Shown one piece after another: positions 60,442 through 64,000 of a DNA stretch of 64,000 bases. The position numbers were made by a program, and so were the translations under genes. Each line of letters starts with the position of its first letter. Positions within the stretch are counted from its first letter, which is position 1. This DNA is from G965227875 sp965227875 (GTDB lineage Bacteria > Pseudomonadota > Alphaproteobacteria > Rhizobiales > JAJFHC01). The notes beneath the pieces are model-generated. The model was given only the letters and a program-made list of their open reading frames with translations. It was not told where the DNA came from and searched no databases. The DNA lies in contig OZ245783.1 in assembly GCA_965227875.1 (NCBI GenBank), forward strand, positions 3,038,001-3,102,000, given 5' to 3'.

Positions 60442-61361
60442 GCCTGTTCGATTTCGCGGGCGATGCGCGCGCGCAAGGCCTCGTCCGGCAGGGGGCCGCG
60501 CGCCGCCGCCATGTTCTCCGCGGCGTGGGCCGGTTGCGTCGTCGCGGGGATGGCGCAGGTCACCGCGGGATGAGCGAGGATGAACTTGAGCACGACCTGC
60601 GCCCAGCTCCTGGCCCCGATCTCGCCCGCCCAGTCCGGCAGCGGGCGCCCGGCCAGCCGCCCGGTGAGCTGTCCGCGCCGGAAGGGCCGATTGACGATCA
60701 CCGCGATCCCGAGATCGCGGGCGGCGGGCAGCAGCCGGTTCTCGGCTTCGCGGTCGGCCGGGTTGTAGGTGAATTGAACGAAGTCGGGCCGCCGCGCCGC
60801 CATGATGCGTTCGAGTTCGCCGTGGCGCCGGCCGTGCGACGTCGTGATGCCCACATGGCGCACCTCGCCGGCGTCCTTCATGGCCGCCAGCGTGTCGAGA
60901 TGCGCGTCCCACGCCACGAGGTTGTGCACCTGGACGAGATCGAAGCGCGGCACCCGCCAGAATGCGGCCGACCGGCCGATCTGGCCGCGGCCTTCCGCGC
61001 CGTCGCCGGTCCACACCTTGTCCGCGCTGAAGACGGTCCCGCGCCGGCCGAGCGCCTCGAGGCCGTGGCCGATGGTCGCCTGGGACGAGCCGTACATGGG
61101 CGAGCTGTCGATCACCGTGCCGCCGCCGGCGAAGAATGCCGCCATGACCTTCGCGCACTCGCCCAGCAGCACCGGGTCGTCGCCGACGTTGAACGTGATC
61201 CACGAGCCCAGCCCGACCGCGGGCACGGTCTCACCCGTGGACGGGATCGGCCGCTTCAGCACGCCGGTCTCCGCCATGGCCCGCCCGTGCGGCAGGAGCG
61301 TGGCCGCGGCGGCGGCCCCGAGGCCGGTCTTCAGAAAATCTCTCCTGTCGAACTTGCGCAT
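60438..61361 (-). CDS. Tat-exported aldo/keto reductase
   Basis: A 307-residue protein with a twin-arginine signal (FDRRDFLKTGLGAAAAATLL) followed by the AKR barrel: FFAGGGTVIDSSPMYGSSQA (with Asp and Tyr of the active site), VQVHNLVAWDAHLDTLAAMK, KFILAHPAVTCAIPATTQPA near the cofactor site. The YGSSE-like motif is typical of AKRs. A periplasmic location would need a folded, cofactor-loaded enzyme, which Tat export permits. GAGGAG precedes the ATG. Divergent from the SUMF1-fold gene. Confidence 0.88.
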   Translation of the reverse strand: MRKFDRRDFLKTGLGAAAAATLLPHGRAMAETGVLKRPIPSTGETVPAVGLGSWITFNVGDDPVLLGECAKVMAAFFAGGGTVIDSSPMYGSSQATIGHGLEALGRRGTVFSADKVWTGDGAEGRGQIGRSAAFWRVPRFDLVQVHNLVAWDAHLDTLAAMKDAGEVRHVGITTSHGRRHGELERIMAARRPDFVQFTYNPADREAENRLLPAARDLGIAVIVNRPFRRGQLTGRLAGRPLPDWAGEIGARSWAQVVLKFILAHPAVTCAIPATTQPAHAAENMAAARGPLPDEALRARIAREIEQA

Positions 61362-61421
61362 GGGCTCCTCTTGCGAAAAACGGGTTCCCGCGGTGACCCG
61401 CGGCACTGTAGTCTCGGGTTT

Positions 61422-62225
61422 ATGTGTCGCAAGCGATCGGAATTTCAACGGGCGCGCGGGCGGGCAGGCCCCGGGCCGTGGCTCACCGTGCCGCTCTTCG
61501 CGCTGGCCTTGCTCGTGCCCGGCTCCTTGCGGTCTGCCCTGGCGGACGAGGCGACGATGCAGCCCGTCGGCGCGCTCCTGGTGGACCGGACCGAGGTGAG
61601 CGTCGGCCAGTTCGCCCGCTATGCCGGCGAGACCGGCACCGTCACCCGCGCCGAGCGCGACGGCGGCGGCCTCGTCTACGAGGCCGGGTGGCAGAAGAAG
61701 GCGGGGTGGACCTGGCGCACCCCGTTCGGCATCGAGGCCCGCGACAATGAGCCCGCCGTCCATATCACCTTCGACGAGGCGGACGCCTATTGCGCCTGGG
61801 CGGGCAAGCGCCTGCCGACCGCGGAGGAATGGGTGGACGCCGCCTATACCGAGCGCCGCGCCGACCCGCCCGCGCCCTTCGAACGCGGCCGGGCCTATCC
61901 GTATCCCACGGGAGAAAGCCCCGCCGGCGCCAATTGCCTGGGCGACTGCGGGCCGACACCGGCCATCGACCATGCCTCGCGGCTCGACCGCGGCACCGGC
62001 CACGCCCCCGTGGGTGCGACGGCGCGCGGCGTCAACGGTCTCTACGACATGGGGGCGAACGTCTGGGAGTGGGTGCGTACCGGCGACGGCCCCTCCCAGG
62101 GCACGCTCGGCGGCTCGTGGTGGTATGGCGCGGCCCAGATGAAAAACGGCCAACGCGCCAGCAAGCCCCGCGACATGGCCGTCGTCTATATCGGCTTCCG
62201 CTGCGTCCGCGACCGCGCCGACTGA
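61422..62225 (+). CDS. Secreted SUMF1/FGE-fold protein, not a true formylglycine enzyme
   Basis: A 267-residue exported protein. The signal region GPGPWLTVPLFALALLVPGS is followed by the sulfatase-modifying-factor fold: LVDRTEVSVGQFARYAGETG, PAVHITFDEADAYCAWAGKR, LPTAEEWVDAA, GLYDMGANVWEWV and a final YIGFRCVRD. The paired active-site Cys of aerobic formylglycine-generating enzymes is absent from the RGGSW-type region (here GGSWWYGAAQMKNGQRASKP), so catalysis of that type is unlikely. Related proteins serve as binding or nitrite-reductase accessory (NirV-like) modules. Divergent from the aldo/keto reductase with 60 bases between. Confidence 0.82.
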   Translation: MCRKRSEFQRARGRAGPGPWLTVPLFALALLVPGSLRSALADEATMQPVGALLVDRTEVSVGQFARYAGETGTVTRAERDGGGLVYEAGWQKKAGWTWRTPFGIEARDNEPAVHITFDEADAYCAWAGKRLPTAEEWVDAAYTERRADPPAPFERGRAYPYPTGESPAGANCLGDCGPTPAIDHASRLDRGTGHAPVGATARGVNGLYDMGANVWEWVRTGDGPSQGTLGGSWWYGAAQMKNGQRASKPRDMAVVYIGFRCVRDRAD

Positions 62226-62250
62226 TCCCGCCGGGGGACGGACCGCCCCG

Positions 62251-63339
62251 TCAGTCGCCCGTCTGCCCCAGCGCCTGGCGCGAGAACCGCCTCTGGAGCG
62301 CGGGGATGGCGCCGACGAGCCTGAGGGCGGCCACGATCAGCGGCCGGCTCAGCGGGTTCTTCGAGGTGATCTGCTTGCGTGCCGACTCGCTGCCGGCGAT
62401 GACGCCGGCCCCCGCCGCGTGCCGGGCGGCGGTGTAGCCCGCCGTCGTGCCCCGGGCGATGCGTTCGGCAAGGTCGGCCGCGTCCGCGATGCCGAGATTC
62501 ATGCCGCGCCCGCCCACCGGCGAATGGCAATGGGCGGCGTCCCCGGCGAGGAAGACGCGGCCCCGCGCATAGTCGCGCACCTGGCGCACGGATATCGTGA
62601 ACTGCCCCTTGCGCCGGACCTTGCGTGTCTCCAGCCCGATGGGCAGGGCCGCCAGCGCGTCGGGCGTGTTGGAGATGACGCGCACGCGGCGCGCCTCGAG
62701 CGGGGCGACGACCGCCACAGCACCGGCGTCGAGCAGGCAGATGGTGAAGTCGCGTGCGTTCTCCCACGCTTCCACGTCGACATCGGCGATCGACCATTTC
62801 TCGGGCAGGTCGTAGCCCTCGAAGGCGAGCCCCAGGGTCTCGCGCACGCTGCTGCGCACGCCGTCGGCCCCGATCAGGTAGTCGTAGCCGGCCGTGCTCC
62901 CGTCGCCGAGGCCCGCCTCGACGGCGTCCTCGCCGTTGCGCACCAGCCTTTCGAAGGCGAGGCCGTAGCGCACCGTGCCGCCAAGCCCGCGGAACACGTC
63001 CGCCAAGTGGTGCTCGGTCCGGTCCTGCGCGAGGCCGAGGATGGTGTCGCCCGTGGGCGAGGTCAGCGGGATGCGGGCGATGAAGCGCGCGTTGCGGTAG
63101 AACTTCGCGCTCTCGAACGCGATGCCCTCGGCGCGCAGTCGGTCGGCGACGCCGGAGGGGCCGAGCAGGTCGAGGCTGCGGGGCAGGATGCCCACCGCGC
63201 GCGACAGGCCGGAGGCTTCCTCGCGCCGGTCGATCACGTCCGCCACGATGCCGCGCCGGGCGAGTTCGACGGCGGCGGTCAGTCCGGTCGGGCCGGCGCC
63301 GACGATCAGGACTTTCGGTTGTCCGTCGTCAGCCGGCAT
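62251..63339 (-). CDS. FAD-dependent monooxygenase (p-hydroxybenzoate hydroxylase fold)
   Basis: A 362-residue single-component flavin monooxygenase. FAD motif VLIVGAGPTGLTAAVELARR at about residues 10-29, the DG motif YLIGADGVRSSVRETLG, and the GD motif FLAGDAAHCHSPVGGRGMNL. It resembles the PheA/TfdB and tetracycline-modifying group; the substrate is probably an aromatic ring, not defined. It lies 16 bases below the GNAT gene on the same strand, hence in an operon. Confidence 0.9.
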   Translation of the reverse strand: MPADDGQPKVLIVGAGPTGLTAAVELARRGIVADVIDRREEASGLSRAVGILPRSLDLLGPSGVADRLRAEGIAFESAKFYRNARFIARIPLTSPTGDTILGLAQDRTEHHLADVFRGLGGTVRYGLAFERLVRNGEDAVEAGLGDGSTAGYDYLIGADGVRSSVRETLGLAFEGYDLPEKWSIADVDVEAWENARDFTICLLDAGAVAVVAPLEARRVRVISNTPDALAALPIGLETRKVRRKGQFTISVRQVRDYARGRVFLAGDAAHCHSPVGGRGMNLGIADAADLAERIARGTTAGYTAARHAAGAGVIAGSESARKQITSKNPLSRPLIVAALRLVGAIPALQRRFSRQALGQTGD

Positions 63340-63355
63340 CGCGCCCGCGCCCCCG

Positions 63356-63802
63356 TCAGCCCTGCGGCGCCGCGTTGGCGGAGGGGTCGAGCCATTTCGC
63401 CATGGCCGTGCGCGGCTCGACCGCGTAGCCGAGCGAAGCGTAGAAGCCCTGGACGGCGGTGTTGTCCTCGCGGATGAGAAGGTTGAGTTTCCACACGCCG
63501 CGCTCCAGGAGCCAGGCCTCCACCGCGTCCATGAGTTGGCGGCCGTACCCCGCGCCGCGGGCGTCCGGGTCGACGGAGACGTAGTAGACCGTGCCGCGGT
63601 GGCCGTCATGGCCGACCATGGCGCTCGCCGCGATGCGGCCCTCCGCCTCGCCGACGATGACGTCGGAGGCCGGGCCCTGCCGCGCAAAGGAGATGTCCGC
63701 GTACGGGTCGTTGTGGGGCCGGGTCAGCCCCGCCTTGCGCCACAGCTCGACGACGGCGTCGAGATCGCCGTCCTCCATGGGCCTGAACGTCAGTTGCGTC
63801 AT
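63356..63802 (-). CDS. ypeA: YpeA-type GNAT acetyltransferase
   Basis: A 148-residue N-acetyltransferase. AGLTRPHNDPYADISFARQG and AMVGHDGHRGTVYYVSVDPD match YpeA closely, and the acetyl-CoA loop is RGAGYGRQLMDAVEAWL. The C-terminal IREDNTAVQGFYASLGY is the usual GNAT beta6-beta7 region. Substrate unknown. It overlaps the upstream FAD-linked oxidase stop by four bases (ATGA). Confidence 0.9.
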   Translation of the reverse strand: MTQLTFRPMEDGDLDAVVELWRKAGLTRPHNDPYADISFARQGPASDVIVGEAEGRIAASAMVGHDGHRGTVYYVSVDPDARGAGYGRQLMDAVEAWLLERGVWKLNLLIREDNTAVQGFYASLGYAVEPRTAMAKWLDPSANAAPQG

Positions 63803-64000
63803 TCGGTATGGTCTCCGCCGGGCAGCGTCTTGCCGGGATTGAGGATGTTGTTGGGGTCGAAGAGGGTCTTGAGCCCGCGCATCATGTCAAGCTCGACGGG
63901 GTCCTTGATGGCCGTCATCATGTGCCGCTTCATGCGCCCGATGCCGTGTTCTGCGCTGATCGACCCGCCATATTCCATGACGATGCCGTGCACGATGTCG
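63799..64000 (-). CDS. FAD-linked oxidase (GlcD/D-lactate dehydrogenase type), C-terminal end
   Basis: Only the last 66 or so residues are in the window. GGSISAEHGIGRMKRHMM and LKTLFDPNNILNPGKTLPG are the conserved C-terminal signature of the VAO/PCMH flavoprotein group with FAD-oxidase_C domain (glycolate oxidase GlcD, D-lactate and D-2-hydroxyglutarate dehydrogenases). The substrate cannot be told from this part. First visible gene of an operon with the GNAT and monooxygenase genes. Confidence 0.9.
   Translation of the reverse strand, partial: DIVHGIVMEYGGSISAEHGIGRMKRHMMTAIKDPVELDMMRGLKTLFDPNNILNPGKTLPGGDHTE

Noticed and set aside
61422..62225. True formylglycine-generating enzyme
   Set aside because: The fold matches, but the active-site cysteine pair is missing, so only the structural family is claimed.

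Overview
The window reads as chromosomal DNA of a high-GC alphaproteobacterium, probably near Rhodospirillales. The signs are the mutY / DciA (DUF721) / dsbA / smc block, a CcrM-type cell-cycle methylase with CtrA-like boxes and a GANTC site in its promoter, a TIGR02301 protein, an arsenosugar-type glycosyltransferase pair, and very GC-rich third codon positions. Most genes are housekeeping or transport genes. No rRNA, tRNA, CRISPR array, integrase or transposase was recognised.

Layout. 0-8.6 kb: smc (cut by the window edge), dsbA-like, dciA, mutY, two small unknown proteins, a LysR regulator, a large sarcosine/dimethylglycine-dehydrogenase-like flavoprotein and a DUF3095 protein. 8.7-19.3 kb: ccrM, rnhB, a PA0069-type radical SAM protein, two glycosyltransferases, moaB, a family-4 uracil-DNA glycosylase, ETF:ubiquinone oxidoreductase, a large TPR protein and ispE. 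19.35-23.34 kb: a lower-GC copper/periplasm cassette (multicopper oxidase, truncated ScsC-like protein, DUF411, DUF2933, L,D-transpeptidase, secreted Cys/His protein). It is bounded by imperfect direct repeats that are two versions of the 3' end of the polyprenyl synthase gene, so it looks like an inserted element. 23.3-41.3 kb: polyprenyl synthase, DUF2007, a tRNA-methylase-like enzyme, an S49 peptidase, pyrophosphatase, an SH3 plus double crystallin-like secreted protein, glyQS, ppdK, meaB, a SleB-type hydrolase, then a tyrosine-phosphatase gene and the coupled ygfZ-tag-HD genes, pyrC and a membrane protein.

41.5-45.5 kb: a complete polyamine-type ABC transporter operon. 45.57-46.35 kb: a tandem array of a 169-bp palindrome-rich repeat. 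46.4-51.4 kb: secreted and small unknown proteins, a LysE exporter, TIGR02301, DUF3179, Nudix and SRAP/YedK. 51.4-56.7 kb: a TetR regulator divergent from a second polyamine-type ABC operon that ends in an overlapping metallo-beta-lactamase-fold hydrolase.

56.7-59.76 kb is an AT-rich island with two minus-strand genes: a TIR-SIR2 fusion, i.e. two NAD+-hydrolase folds in one protein with key residues present, and a nucleoside-deoxyribosyltransferase-like protein. This is the best candidate for an undescribed nucleotide/NAD-based defence system in the window. 59.76-64 kb: DUF6064, a Tat-exported aldo/keto reductase, a SUMF1-fold secreted protein, and a flavin monooxygenase / GNAT / FAD-linked oxidase operon cut by the window end.
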